A DNA stretch of 64,000 bases from Cyanoderma ruficeps (taxonomy: Eukaryota; Chordata; Aves; Passeriformes; Timaliidae): assembly GCA_008694505.1 (NCBI GenBank), contig VZDJ01000063.1:1392721-1456720 (forward strand). Direction: 5' to 3'. The position numbers and the translations under genes were made by a program. Numbering within the stretch: the stretch's first letter is position 1; every line of letters begins with the position of its first letter. This document shows, one piece after another, positions 11,001 to 26,000 of this stretch. Under the pieces are notes generated by a model. It was not told the origin of the DNA. It did not search any database and worked only from the letters and a program-made list of their open reading frames with translations.

Positions 11001-14000
11001 TTGATGCCTCATTAATAAAACTCACTGGCCACCTCCTGCTCCCTTCCCAAAGGGCTGCCCAAATGGAGCAGCAGGTTCTCCTGGAAAATATGGTCCATGG
11101 AACACCCAGCCAAGGCAAGTTGTTTGTGTCAGCGAGCTGGGAACACCAGAGCTCCCTTGGGAGCTGCTCAAATATTATTTATCACTCCTTCCCCTGCCCT
11201 TCCCAGCCCCACTCCCTGCAGGGCCCAAGTCAGGAAGCAATCAGGTCTCTCATGGACAACAGGAGGGCCCTGAACTCTTGTTTTTAACAGAGGTTTTTCC
11301 AGTCTCTGTCCTGGGGTGGCACCTTCATGAGCAGAGCTCTGAAGGCCTAAAGCAGATCCTGGTACTGTGGCTCTGATCTTTCTCAGCCTCTTGATGTTTG
11401 CATTTTTGTAGCAGAGTTTCTCACAGATTTTCATAAAAACAAAGTGATGTTTGGTTTTTTTTTGTTCCCTCTCTGGAAGAGGGACAATTGATGAACTTCT
11501 AGTTTGACCAGTGCTGTTGAAGAAGTGTCAACCTTATTATCCAATCCATAGTCATTGTCCAAAATCTATCTAAATTGAAATAAAGAAATAAACTTCCCTC
11601 TTTTTGCCCTGACAACTGACTGCATGCATGTCCTTCATTCCGTGTCCTACAACGACACTGTACAGCTGAGGGCTCCTGTGTCTGCAGGAATTCCCAGCCT
11701 GACAACCCTGATCCCACTCCCTGACAGCCTGGAGGAGAGCAAATCCCAATCCCTGCGTCCCACAGGGATCCCTGGCCAGGCACAGCAGCGAGGTGCTCAG
11801 GGAGCAGCACAAGTTCTGCAGAGCAGATTCCAGCAGGGATCTCTTCCATGGATTTTCTGGTGCTCAGGGAGCAGCACAGCCTCTGCAGGACAGATTCCAG
11901 CAGGGATCTCTTCCATGGATTTTCTGGTGCCCAGGGAGCAGCACAGCCTCTGCAGGACAGATTCCAGCAGGGATCTCTTCCATGGATTTTCTGGTGCTCA
12001 GAAAAGGTGTGGCCCTGCTGGCAGTCTCCTCTCCCTGCCAGCTTTCACATTTTTCAGAGCTCATCCCCTCTGATGATTTCTACCTGCCTTGAATTTGGCT
12101 GGGATAAAACAGAGTGAAAAGCCTCCTGGGAGGAGGTGACATCCACCTCGTTACTTTGGAAAGCAACCCCCCAAAAAAACAGGAAGCTTTATAAAGAAAT
12201 TGTTTATTCCTCTATAAAAATACTCCTCCTCACCACCCTCCTCACGGAGTTTCACCCTCTAAAGCAACTGAGGTCATAAATTTTGCAAGCAGGAGTTTGA
12301 CCAAGGCTTCCCTTGGCTGGAAATTGGATTTCACGCTGGCATTTGCCCACGGATCTCTCTCCTCCCTGCCCTGTTTCACAAACAGAAATCACAGGCTGCC
12401 ATCCCTAAACCCCATCCCTCCCTCTCCAAAGTGCAAATCCTACCTGGAAGTGTCAAGGAATGGCTTGTAGGCAATGGTCACCCACTCTTCTCTGTGGGAG
12501 GAGTACCTTGGCTCCCTGGGGCTCTCTGCTGCTGTGTCCAAATCCACCAGGTAGTGGCACTTGGAGATGTCAATCTGCAGGAGGACAGACATGGATGGGG
12601 ATTATTTCCTGTGGGTTTGGTTGTCTGTGTTCACTCAGGGCAATGAAAAGGGGGTTGAATTCCCAGCAGAAGGAGGCAGGTAACATAATTTGAACGTTTG
12701 CAAGCAAAACCTTTGTTTTGGGGGAATCCAGCAGGAGAGAACATCGTGAAACCCCCTCCTTCCTGCTGGGAATCCTGTGTCTTATCCTTCTTATCCTGCC
12801 TCATTCCCTCAAACTTTTCCTTGAGAGATTTCAGTGCACTCTCCCACAAAATTTTACTGCCAACTTCCTCGGCCACGCTTGAGATCCCTTCCCTGAAGCA
12901 CCTTTGGGGTTTAATGTAACAATTTAGGCTGGAAACAATTTAATTAGGTGGATAGCAGATGGCTCCGTGGCATCACAACTGAGTGGCAAATGAAATTACA
13001 CCACAGGAAATGCAGCCGAGGATGCTGAACCCACTCCTTGCTCTGTGTGAGAGGAACGTTCCAGGCCCTGGGAGAGGTTCTGGCTCATTAGCAGAAGGAC
13101 TCCCAAACCACTAACCAGGTTTTTCTGGAAGTGATGTAGAATCATTGAGAGAAAGACAAGTTGGTGCCTCGAGGATCCCACTTGTCTCAGCCTAAACGCT
13201 GCCCTGAAAGGGCTGGGACTTCAAATTCCAGGTTTCCCTTGTATTTTCACAAGTTACAGTGAAGCCAAGGGTAATGTTCCTCCTGCTCTGAGGGCCAACA
13301 GGGCCCCTCTGCACTAATTTGGGGATTTACACAAGACTTGGGTGATGCACACACCTCGAAATGAAAGGAAGGAATGAGTCTTGGTGAACAAAGCTGCGAG
13401 GGATTTCTAAATTACATCCTCTCCTCTTCTGCTCCCCTTTCCTTTTCCTCCTCCCACTCTTTCCTTATTTGATGCCACTGCTCTGCCAAGTGGAGGAGAG
13501 CTGAGCTGGATCCCATCCTGACTGACAGGAGTGGGAAGAGCCCAGGGCTGGAGCTAAGGGCACATCTGCTGCTGCCATGGGGTCTAGAAGCGAGGAAAAA
13601 AAACCCCAAGAATGGTGCTGGAAGTGCTTAAAACCCCCTTTCTCTGAAGGCAGCTGCTGTTAACAGCCTTCAGGCCTAATCTGCTGGTCCTGCTTGGATG
13701 TATCTGGGTAAGAAATAACATTCCCTATCTCCTCCTTAGCACTTTCAGAGACAAATGCACCTCCCCAGCTGGGCAAGTGCAAGGTAAGTGCTGCTCAATG
13801 TGATTAAGGGCAGAGAGATTGCAAAACAAGATCGAATCACTCCTTCCCCAGTGTCTCATAGCAACAGGAACACTGAGTTTCCCTCTTCCATTTCCAAGCA
13901 GAGCAGTAATAGATACTCACACCTCAAACAGTTGAGATCAACAGCCATTAATTGGTTTTATCCCTGGCTCAGATTATCCTCCTGAACCATTTGTTTTCCC

Positions 14001-17000
14001 CCCCTTTAAACGACCAACAGCCTCGTGCTATTTAGATTTATCTCCTCTCATAGTCCTGTCCAGTTCTTGCTAATTATTCTTCTACTTTTTAAAAAAACCT
14101 CCACATGCTTGCACTCACTAAATCTGGGGAAAGATCTTGATCTCTCGGTGCAATTAGCAGGTCAAAACTCAGAGTTTGAAGCCCCTGTTTAATTTCTGAT
14201 TTCTGAAGTCCTAGACCCTCGAGCTTGCAGGAGAAATACCAAAGTTGTAGGGTGACATTAAGGAACAAGCATGAAACAAAAGTGTGTTTTGCTCTATTAG
14301 TCACAGGCTGTGGAGCAGCCAGCTGTCTGTGCTAAAAATAAGCCCCAGTTCAAGATTTCATAAATTAAACGCACTGCAGCAGACAGCTCCTCTCAGGTGG
14401 GAACACGCCTCCTTCCCATTTCCAGTAACTGCATAATGAGCCTCAAAATAGGACTTTTAACCCAGAAGACTGCCAAGATTTAACCTGTTAGTAATTTTAA
14501 ACATGCTAGCTAGCAATAATTTTAGAACATTCCTATCTGTCCACTGGTTTTGTTTAGTTCCACCAGGAAATAAATCAATAACACCAATATACATTATCTT
14601 AGCAGATTCCCACTAATGCAATTAAGTTCCAAATGAAGTTCCTCCTCGGTTGAAAATATGATGAATAGGTTTATATTTAAAAAGAAATAAAAGAGGAAAT
14701 TTTCAACTCCTGCTCAGTGACAAATATTTTCTGTGGGGGACTTCAAATTACTCATTCCTGGGATCACACGAACACACTACACTAAACCCAAAACTGCAAT
14801 AATGGGGGGTTCTTACTTCTGCTGCTTCTTTTATTATCATTATGACTTCAAACTGTAGATGAAAGACAAACAGAAACTGACAAAAAAACAAGCTCGGGGA
14901 GATTTCCAAGTGCTGCAGAGGGACCATTTTTGGTTTGGGGCTCCCCAGGAAACAGAAATGGGGAGATCCACTCAGAGGGATTGCATTATTTTCAATTATC
15001 CAGCGAGGGAAGGGAAAGAAGGCAGGGAGAAATCCTCACGTATCGAGATGGCTCCTCCTTGTTCTGGTCGTTCATGTCAGTGGGGATGATCCTCGTGGCC
15101 ATGGGCCCCTTGGCAAAGGGTTTGGGCAGCTGGCCCCGGAATTCTGACAGGATGAACTGGAGCTGCCAGCTGCAGACAACAGGGAGAACACTTTGTGTGG
15201 AGAGCACCAAAAACCAGAACCAAGAACAATAACCCCAGGGTGGGCAGGCGCTGCACAGATTCCCAGGAACTTGTGGGCAATGTGACAATCAAAAACCTCC
15301 AGAATCCTTCACTTGGACACTTCAACGCTGTTTATGGCACTGCTGGTGACAACAGAGACAGACCCAAGGTCCTCAGGGCTCCCCAGATCCATTATTATGG
15401 CCCTCACTATTGTCATGCCTTAAGCTTTAACTTTCATATATTTCAGATCCTGTGCTGCCCAGGGATGTCGTTCTGAGCCTCACATTAAGGGCCAGTAATC
15501 TCCCTTCACAGGGTAGGCAGACAAAACAAATCCTTCTCCTGCTGCACACCAAGGACAACTTTCAGCCCCAAAAGCACAAACAAGGGTGGCTGGAGGGAGG
15601 AACAAGAAGGACGAGACCTCACAACCTGGAGCTGGAATTGGACAATTAAACCCCAATATGCAAATGGACCAAAACTGATAAAAATGTAAAATCTGGTTGT
15701 CCGTTTTGTGACCATTTTGTGACCATTTTGTGACCATTTTTTGGTCCTTGGGTGTAGCCCTGGCCAGGCTCTTGTCCTCCCAAGGTCTACCTTACAGGCC
15801 TTTCAATAAATACCTAATTTATCCTTCAGCTCTGCCCAGTCTCTGTTTCAGCTCAGCCTTCCCAAGGCACCAATTATGCCCCTGGTTATCCCTGTCACCA
15901 AAGTGCACCTTTTCCATGGAAACACTCACTTGTCTGGCAGCAGGAAGCTGCTGGGGAACCTGTGCCACTCCTTTCCCACACAGACATTGACTGGTCTCCC
16001 CTCTGGCACCGTGTGGATGCTGGGGTCAGTGGCAATCCTGTGGAATTCCGGGTACAGGTCCAGGGGCCCATGGTAGCCTGTGGAAAGCAGAAAATCCTAA
16101 TTCAGGTTAAAGTAGGAGGGGTATTTAATGAAAGCCTACACGAATTGTTTCATGCAGAAGTTTTCAGCTGATAACTCATTGAATAAATGAGCTGCTCTTT
16201 GCTAAGAAGTGACTGGATTCTCTTTTCTTTTTCCTCCTCCCCTCTCACCTTTGGTGCCCCCACCAATTCTATTCACATTCCCCTGTCCTGGCTGCCAATG
16301 GCCACCAAACCCCCCAAAAATACTGCTGAGGTGGGAAGGCTCTGATTCCAGGGATGTCCAATCCCTCTCCATTCAGGACTCATGCACTTGAAATTCAAGT
16401 TTTATCCAGGAAAATGCTCCTCCAAGTGGGATTATCTCTTTGAAAGCTGAAGGATCTGCTTTAATACCACTCAGGTTTTAGATCAGTGGAATTGTACTGG
16501 TGGAAGGTGAGGAGGATTTTTAAGTGCTGTAATTCTGGGGATCCATTCATACCCACACATGGATGGATGTACAATTACTAATTAATTAATGGTGACCACC
16601 ACAACTTACTCCTTCCCCTGCAGCCACGACATCCAAACTCCTCCAGCCTCCTGATTTCTACAGGCGAGGCAGCACAACTTTTGCAGGCCCTGAGCCCAGG
16701 AGCCAGGAGAGGGCAAAAATGTGAAATACCAACCTTTGAATAAGGCAACAGAGCGTGACAGGGACAAAAGGCCAAAGAGGAAGACAGTCCCCAGGGCCAG
16801 CCAGTTGGAGGACACTGTGTAGTGTTCCAGGCGGTAGCGCTGGAAGATGAAGTGGTAACATTTCTCAGGGAAGAGATTAAAAAAAAAAGAAAGAGAGAGA
16901 CAATATCAAGTTACTCCAACTCTGACCTGTTCAGCAAAATTCTCATTTTTCGTAACAATTCTCATTTTTCACAACAATTCTCATTTTTCACAACAATTCT

Positions 17001-20000
17001 CGTTTTTCACAACAATTCTCGTTTTTCACAACAATTCTCATTTTTCATAACAATTCTCGTTTTCCACAACAATTCTCGTTTTTCATAAAGGCCTGACAAC
17101 AGTGCATCCCTCCCCAAATCTTTGGGCTTTTTTTAACCCAAAGCCATAAAAATGCACCACGACTCACAGGGTTTAGTCATATTTAAATGGTAATTTGGGG
17201 TATTTCAAGAAGTTTTCAGCTCTTTCACCTACGACAGCCTCTGGGAATGAAGTGCTCTCTCAAGGGCTGCAGCTTGCTTGTCCCCAGGTGAAGCAGGGCC
17301 AAGTGTCCCTTTCGCAGCTCTGCAGAAATTCCCTGCACACACTCACCTGATTTTCCCTGCTGGACCGAATTCCTGCCTGACCCAAATCTCCAGAGTGACC
17401 TCTGCTTGTTTACCCTGCCTGCACAAACCACAGCTTTGAAGCGGATAAAAGAGCGCAGAGCACATTCTGCATCCACCTCTAAGCACAAGTCACTCTGATA
17501 AAAGAAAAACTGATAAAAGAAAAAAATTGATAAAAGAAAAGGACTTGAGGTTTTTGGTGGGTTTTGTGGGGTTTTTTTTCCCAATTAAAAAGCCCTTCTG
17601 GGAATAGCCAGGAGGAAATACATCCAGTCCTTGGCCTGGTCCCTCCCTGCTGTTCTGCAGGAGTGGTTATTTACTCCCCACCCTCACTGGTTTCTGTTTC
17701 TCTTGTCCTGTTTGCCTTTTTCTCGTAACAGCCAAATAAATCCACATGGTTTTGGAGGGGGAGAGTGACCAGCTTGTCCTGCTGGTTCCAGATTCTCAGC
17801 TGGATGCTCCACACTGGGCAAAACGTCATCAAACAGTGGCAAAATATGCAAGAAATGCACACAAAACTTTCCCGAAGCTACATTTAAAATAAAAATAAAT
17901 GAACATTGCTCTGTGACGTGCTGAGAGCACGGAAGAATTCCCACTCAGAGCCATAAAATTGGAATTGACATTCCAGAACTGGACCCTGTGTGGAGGCAAG
18001 GACTGGAACTCCTCTGGGAATGGATGGAGATGCAGAGTGGGAACAGCACTGAGCAAGGGAAGGACTGAGGGGTGGGCAGGAATTCCAGCAGTGGACAGAG
18101 CAGGAACAGCAGGATGAGGCCAAACAGCTGGAACAGGCTCCAGCAGGGACTCCTGGCTGCATTCCTGAGCCTTTCTAACAGCACATGAATAATTGGGAGC
18201 TTTGGGAAGGTTTATATCAGTCTGTGTTAGTGCTTTTCTCCGTGAAGTGTTTCAAGTGATGTTTACTAAACATCCAATGTTTTGGCTCTTCCAAATGTTC
18301 TGTGCGATTTCCCAGCATTGAAACGAGATCCCTTTGCCTTCTTTCAGCCCAGTGAGGGATTCCTCCTACAACAAATCAAAATGCATTTCCTACACCCCCA
18401 CATTCCTGTCCTCAAAGCTGAGCAGCCAGGGAGGCACGATTCCATCAGCAGGTTACTGAACCCTCAGGGAATCTCCTGGATTTTGGGTGGTGTTGGGCAC
18501 TAGAGCATCAAAACCCCAGGAATTCCCACTTGGGATTGGAGAACAACTCAAACTCATCATGAAATAACAGCTGGGAAACATTCTCAGCTATTTATTAAAA
18601 ACCACCGGAATTTACCTGAAGAGCGGAGAGAGCCACAGCACCAGAGAGACAGATGAGGGGGTAGATGGGGAAGAGAAATCTCTCTTCTTTGTGGGGCTGG
18701 CTGAAGAAAATCAGCATCCAGATGTACATGGGAGACAGGGTCAGCCAGTAGGGACGGCCCAGATTCTGAACTGGAAAGAAAAAAAACCTCAGCAAAGGAG
18801 CAATGCAAGAATTCCTCCTCTTGCACAATCCTCTCTCACACCCACAGCCCCCTCTGGAGACCCAAACACGCCCCGAGCCCCCCTGTTGCTAAAACCCAGC
18901 TAACACGCCCAAAACAGCCAGCAGGGCATTTTCCTCAGGGGATTTTTGCAGATTCCTACAACACTGACAATCCCATCAGCCTCAGGAAGACCAAAAGCAG
19001 AAAATAAGGATCCAAGTGGATCCAACGACCAGACACAAAACCCATCGGGAGCTGCCAGGTCTGACCAGGCAGACAGAAGTGCTGGTTTGCTGCTGGGCAC
19101 TGCACACACAGAGATCACAAAGGGCCTCCTCGGCATCTCTCCTTCCCCTCCGTGCTGGTTTCACCCTCCCAAATCACCCTCCTAACCCTCCTGGTTGGTT
19201 TAGAGCCCGAGGTTTGCCCAACCTTCATCGCCTCGTTACAAAAATAACACCAGGAGAGGCCCCTCAGGCGCCTTCTGCTTCACAGAGGAAACAAACCCAT
19301 TCAAAAATAACAACAATTACCCTGAATTTCAGTCAGGCTGAGGAGGGCTCTGCGCTGCCTGACGATTCGAAGTCCCTTTCCTACCCCCCTTGCTACTCCC
19401 AACAGCCGAGTTCAGCAATTAAGCCAAAAGCATCTCCCAGACAATCAGAACAAAGCACTTGGCAGGGAGTACAAGAACGCCAAGCGAACAGCAGGAAATC
19501 CCGAATTTACAGGAGCTCCTACCGAGCTTTTACTGCTCTCCCAGAGTTTGTCACTCACAGAGGCAAACACCCCTCAACACACATTTTCATCGAGGATTGT
19601 GTTACTGTTTGTTGTATTCAGTAAAAAAAAAGCTGAGAGAGCAAAGCACTGACTGGAGTGATGAATGTGGAGGCTGCTGCTGACCCTGGATGAATTTTCC
19701 TGAGGAAAACAGCAGAGAGGAGTTTACACTTCCCCTCTGGAGTCACTGACAAGTGTCATGTGCTCAAGCTGATGTCATTTTATTCAAGAAAAAGCCCAGT
19801 GTGAAGCAGGGAATATTCTGGTTCCTCCTTTTATTTGTTTTTTTTTTAACTCTCAGTATATCCACACCCATGAGGACACTTCCCAGAGGATGGGGAGCCT
19901 GGCAGTCTGAAAAACCCACAGTGCACAGAACAAACCCCCCAAAGAAGCCCAAAGGTTCTTGTTCTTACTGGATTTGCTCTGTGCACTGAACAAACCCCAA

Positions 20001-23000
20001 AATCCACAGTGCACAGAACAAACCCCAAAGGTTCTTGTTCCTGCTGGATTTGTTCTGTGCACTGAACAAAACCCCAAAACCCACAGTGCACAGAACAAAC
20101 CCCCCAAAGAAGCCCAAAGGGTCATGTTCTTGCTGGATTTGTTCTGTGCACTGAACAAACCCCGAAATCCACAGTGCACAGAACAAATCCCCAAAGAAGC
20201 CCAAAGGTTCATGTTCCTGCTGGATTTGTTCTGTGCACTGAACAAACCCCAAAACCCACAGTGCACAGAACAAATCCAGCCTCAAACTCCAAAGGTTTCT
20301 ACCCATTTCCAGCTGCAGACAATATAGGAACAACACCAGGTCCAACTTCTTCCCCCTTCAGGATTATTGACTGGGCCATTCCTGCTGCATTAAATGTCAG
20401 AATGAAGCTTAGGAACCACACACCTTGTCAGCCTTGCTTTTTTAAACACATTTTTCCTCCTGAGGTGGAAGCAAGGGACAATCCTGAACTCTAATGAGCT
20501 CCAGGAACTTTTCTGGTGCTCCAAAGGTTTTCACTGCTCCCACTTTCACTTCCAGTAAAGAAAAGCTGCTCTTTGGCAGGAAAACTCTGCCAGCTGCCCT
20601 GCACTCACCACGGAATTTCTGCAGCAGACACTCCATCAGACAGGTCAGAGGCAGCACGAGCAGGGCCAGCACAAAAACCACGTTGAAATTCAGAAAGCCA
20701 TTGATGAAATAGAAGTACCAGGGTTCTGTACCTAAAGGGTGAGAAAAAAAAGGAGAGAAGAGGTTTGAAACACGAGCAGGAATGGATGGAACAGCAGCTT
20801 GGGTCCTTCTTGGCCTGACACAGCCCATCAGAGTATCTCACACTCACACCTGCCCAAGAAACTTCATTGTCTTCCCGCTCAGAAATCATTTTTCTCCTTA
20901 TTTTTTCACTGGGGGCGAAAACCAGTCAGTTTGACACCTGCTGCTCGTGAATCCCAGACCACTCCAACAGCCAGCAGAATTCCCTGACACGGAGCTCACC
21001 CCTGCATTCAGGAGGACAGCAAGGAAGCAGAGCTGGAAACTTGTAAAACTGGGGAAACTCGACCCCAAATTCATTCTTTCTTTCTAACTGCAGGGGAGTA
21101 GCACAGAATGCCGTGTAATTCTGGAGTGGGGATGCTCACTGTGGGCTGGCAGGGACAGAAAATGTACCAAGAAGGATTAAGAAGGAAAGGAGTTTGTATT
21201 CCCACCTCACCCCAACAAAGACTCAGCGCTGGTTTTGGTCCCTCCTTAGACTCAGCACTATTTAAATGTCCCAAATCCAGCCTGTTCTGACACAAACAGG
21301 AGCGAGGCAGCTCTGCCTCCACACTTGGGAACTGGCTGCAAGCTCTGGAGGATGTAAACTGAAAGAAACTCCAGTCCAACTGTCATTTATTTAGACTCTT
21401 TAATTCAGGATGCTTGAAGCCCTGAACAATAAGGAATGCCAGTTCCTCTCCACACATTTCCCACTCTCTCAGTGTGATTAGCTCAATCAGCCAGCAAATG
21501 ACACGCGGGGGCTTTAATCACTGCACTGTTGTGACATGTGTCACATGCCACAGCAATTTCCTGCAATCAGAGCCACTTAAATTGGGTCCGTGTTGAAATT
21601 AATCAGACAACTGAACAGCAGCAAGGAAAACCCGAAACCTCTGCAGCTCCTACGGCTAAAAAAAATAAAATAATAATAAAAAAAAAAGGGGGAGAAGCTG
21701 CAGTGGGAATGTCACAAACATGGCACTGGGGTCACTGCTTGGCCAAGCAGCTTGGGTTTACACAGGGAACCCTGGGTTATCAGCACAGAAAGCAAACAGC
21801 AATTCTATAAATAAGTCCTAAATCTTTAAAGGATCATTCCAGGGACCATCCTGTCACCTTTCTGGCTGCAACAAAAAGCAAAGGAAAGGAAAGCGAAGGA
21901 AATTCACCCTGAATTCACCTCTCCCTGCTCTGGGTTCTGGTTTGGCAGCCTGGGGGGGTCAGGAGGGAAGGACACTTCATGAAACACAACTCCTCCACAA
22001 ATCCAAATGCAGCCCAGATAATGCTGCTAACAAACAGATCAGCTGCTCTGAGGCACAGCTTTAACACAAAAAACGCTGCTCGCTCACATTTTTTTTTGCA
22101 GTGTGACTGAACTGCCCATCAAAAAAAAATAAAAAGCACCGGAGCCTCCTCTCCTTCTCCAATGAGGGATTTTCTTCTCTGTGAGAGGATAAAAAAAAAT
22201 AAATAAAAAGGGGAAAAAAAGAGAAGAGAACAGTGCACAGCAGGCAGAAAGCACCAGGCTGGCTGACTGGTGACGCAGGCATTCAGAGGCACTCAGGCTC
22301 AAAGCCTCCCAGGGAAAGAGAGGAGGTTTTTTTTATTCCTGTTATCCACAGGGCACAAAGTGAACTGAGACAGAACTGCAGCCTCGAAAAGGAATGACCC
22401 TGCTGCGTGTGAGAAGTGCTGGCCCAGAACAGGAGAGCTCTCCGTGCTCAGGTTAATGGGAATATGCTCCCAGAGCAGGAGAGGAGGTGGAGCTTCCTGC
22501 AAGGATCCGCAGCCCAGAGCTGGGCAGGAGTGGGATGCAGGAGACAGACTGGGGAGAGCAGTGGGGAAGGAACAGCCAGGCAGCTCCTGGCACGGTGGCT
22601 CCAGGAGGAAAAGCAGCTGGAAGCACTGTCAGACCCCGAGTGAGAAAATGCTTTGAACTCCGAGGCCTGGGAATGGCTCTGGGAGCAATAACTCCAACTG
22701 GGGAGTGAATCCAATTTAGCCACGCTGCACCTTGACCACGGGAACGGTGAGGGCAGCTGAGGCCAGAGCAGAGGAGGGAAAGAGGTTTCAGATAAGGAGC
22801 CCCACCCTGGGCTGAAGCTGCGTGCAGGAACTGCAGCTGGCAGGCAGCAACCAACTGCAATAACTCGGTCATGACTCACAGCCCTCGTTCTGATTCAGTG
22901 CTGCTACAATGAACACTCTGCTCGCTGCATTTCATTTATCCTCACTCTGTTCAAGCACCAGGGCTCCACAGAGAAAGGTGTCACATGAACACCTCCAGCA

Positions 23001-26000
23001 CGTTCCACCCAAGCTGAATAAAGCTTCCCCAAAGCGGGACAAAACTTCGGTCACAAATTACGACTTCTTGGAATATAAACACACAAAAAACCACCCCAAA
23101 GCCTCAGAATCAGGGATATACCCTCGGCAGCTATTTTCCCTTGGCTGTAGAAACCTAATCACTCCTGGGAAATATTAATTGCACGGGCAATATTTATGTA
23201 GAGGGAGTGTATTGCTAAAGACAGAAGAAAAAAGAAAAAAAAAAAAGAATTGAACCTTGTCTCCAAAATACTGCAGTGCTTACACTGGAGATGATTTGGG
23301 TTGGTGACTCTGCCCCCATCATGTGAACGTTGGGAAATCCCAGCTCCCAAAGCCAAGAGGGATTGTTCAGCCTTTCATCTCCCCTGGCAGTGTTTTATTT
23401 TCCCCCAGTGTTTTGAAGCTCTCTAAACACACGGCGTTGTCCTGGCCACGCAATCCCAGGCAGGCTCTTTCACCAGCCTGAGGATGTTGTGTCAATGTCA
23501 CTGGGAATAAAACCCTTCAGGACAGGCTGGTCCCTGGAGGCTTCTGGAAACAGCTCATGCGCCAGCGTGGAAAAGGTCAGGCACAAAGCCCTGCCAAAAC
23601 CTATCAGGGACAGAGCCTGGAGTTTACTTACAGAAAACTCCCAGCTCCACACCTCGGAGCCTTCCTGCAGGGGCCAAGAGCAGCTGCTGTCCTGCTGTGC
23701 CACAGCACAAGTGACAAATCACCACTGAGCACCACCCAAAACAGCCCCTCGGCTCAAACAGCTGCCGGAGAAAGCCTGGCTGCTGCTCACCACTGCTGAA
23801 TCCCCCCTGGAACAGCTCCTCTGGCCCCAAACAGAGCACAGAGATGGTGCAGGGATCCTGTGGGCTGCTAGAAATTAATTAATTTCCTGCTGTTCAGCTC
23901 TAGAAACGTAGGCTACGGACAGAAAGAAGGATGGATCGTGCACCATTCCTCACTTTCCCCAAGTTCTGCAGCTTGACTTGTGAGGAGGAGCAGCCAGGAA
24001 CAAGATTCAGGCCGACAAACACACACGGGCCGCTTGTGCACAGACAGTGAGACATCTCCTGGCAGTTTCAAGGGATCGGAAAATGAACAAAAGCATCACA
24101 ACTCCCAGCGTGGAGGAATCGGGCAGCGCATCCATTGCCAGCTCGACAGAGACATCCCGTGTCCAGAGGCAGCAGCTGCAGCCTTTGGAGCTGGCAAATC
24201 TGCCTTTGCTTCAGGAAAAGCGCTGCCGGGAAAGCTCGGGCCCGTCATCCCAAACTCACCGTAGAGATCAGGGCCGTGGGGAGTGAAGACATTGTACAAA
24301 ACGATGTTGAGAGGCGCCACCACCAGCTTGCCATAGTGATAGCTGTCCACCACCACCAAGGGCACCTGCAAGAAAGCACATCTTGGTCCAAGTGCCAGCA
24401 GCTCCAGCTGATTTTCCTTAAAGGAGCTCATCCCTTCTACCGCCATCCATTCCCTCCGGGTGTTGCTGCAGGCACTCACCAGAAACAGGATCAAGGACAC
24501 CACACACCAGTTCAGGAAACTTTTCCACCTCTTCTTCAGGATCAACAAGTCAAAGGCAATAGGAAGCCTGAAAGAGAGACCAGCTGCCAACTGGAGACTT
24601 TGAGAAACCCCACTGCAGGTTCTGGTGCATTAAATGCATCGGTGCATTGCCCCTTCAAAGCAAGAGAAAGAACCACCACTTCACCAGCCTCTGCTTCTAC
24701 TCCAGATTCATCATCCAGCTCAGCTTTTACTCATATCAATGCCAGGAAATCTCCCCAAACTAAGTTCAAAAGCCAAGAAGCCTGGTCTTGGTCCTAGCAA
24801 TGACCCTGGACTAAGCTGGCAGCTCAGCCCCTGCTGGTTTTCTCCTCCACCCCTTCTGCCCAGGCAGGTGAGAACCACCTGAGAAAAGGCAAGAAACTGC
24901 TCCTTACCCCAGGGCTGCGCTGAAGGGCCAGCCCAGCAGGGCCCCAGCAGCCACCCCCAGCACTGCCACCGAGGTCCTGTCCATGTACCAGCCTGTCATG
25001 GCAACCACCGTGGTGTACATGCAGAAACTGCTGGGGAGGAAAGCTGAAATGCAAAAGGGGGTGAAAGGTCAGCACAGCCTCCCCACACTGCACCCAAAAC
25101 CTGCAGCCAGCGTTGGACAGCGGCTGGGGAAACAGCTACAACCACGGCACACAGAGGGAAACTGCCAAAATCAGCCTCCTTCCCTAGAACAAAGGGTGTC
25201 CAAGGAAGGCAGGCCAAGGGGCTGTTTAAAAGGCACAGCAATATTAAAAACCAGGAGGCAGCACCAGAAAACAGGCCTGGGAATTGTAGCACAGAGAACA
25301 AAATTCGAATCAACGCTTATTCTGTCATAAAAGACGACAAAGAGCACCCCAGGGATGTGATTTTCCTCTCTCTGGGCCCGTTTTTGGCCAGTGTTAGTGC
25401 CAGTGCTGAGCCAACTCACCTGCAGAAGCACAGAACATCCCCGTGCTGAGCACTAGGAAGGCCAGCATCAGCCTGCTCACGTGCAGCCCAAACTTCTTGC
25501 ACACAGCCCTGGGGAAGCAGCAGAGGAACAGGTACCACAAAACAGCCTCAGGGCAAAAAAAAATAAAAATCAGCAGCACCAAGGCATGCAGAACCACAAA
25601 CAACCCACGGAGCAGCCTGAGAGCTCCGAGGTGGGGGATTCCCAACACTCAGCTGCTGCCTCTGCCCCAGGATTTCACACCCTGAGTGACAGCAGTGCAA
25701 AACTCTGGATGGGGCCTGGCTTCTCCCACTTGTGCAAATTCCAGGAGCTTTTCGGGTGGCTGCACTGCTGCACGCATCAATCCACCTGTGATCCTCCCCC
25801 CTCACAAAACCCCATCGTCCAAAAAAACCCACAGCTCATCTCCTTAAACCAGAACGCCGGCAGACAAAAAAAGTCAAGCGAGGTAGTGGTTTGAAAATCA
25901 GGCAGCAGGTAAAAATAAAATAAAAAAAATGCGGTTTAGACAAGGTAATTGCATGTTAGGGCTACTGATTTTAGTGGATGTAAACAGCACTGGCAGAGAG

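Noticed and set aside
11300..11680. Possible LTR ending near 11,660 (aataaacttccctctttttg)
   Set aside because: It has a poly(A)-like signal and a T/C-rich tail, but I found no target duplication or matching second end, so it was not listed.
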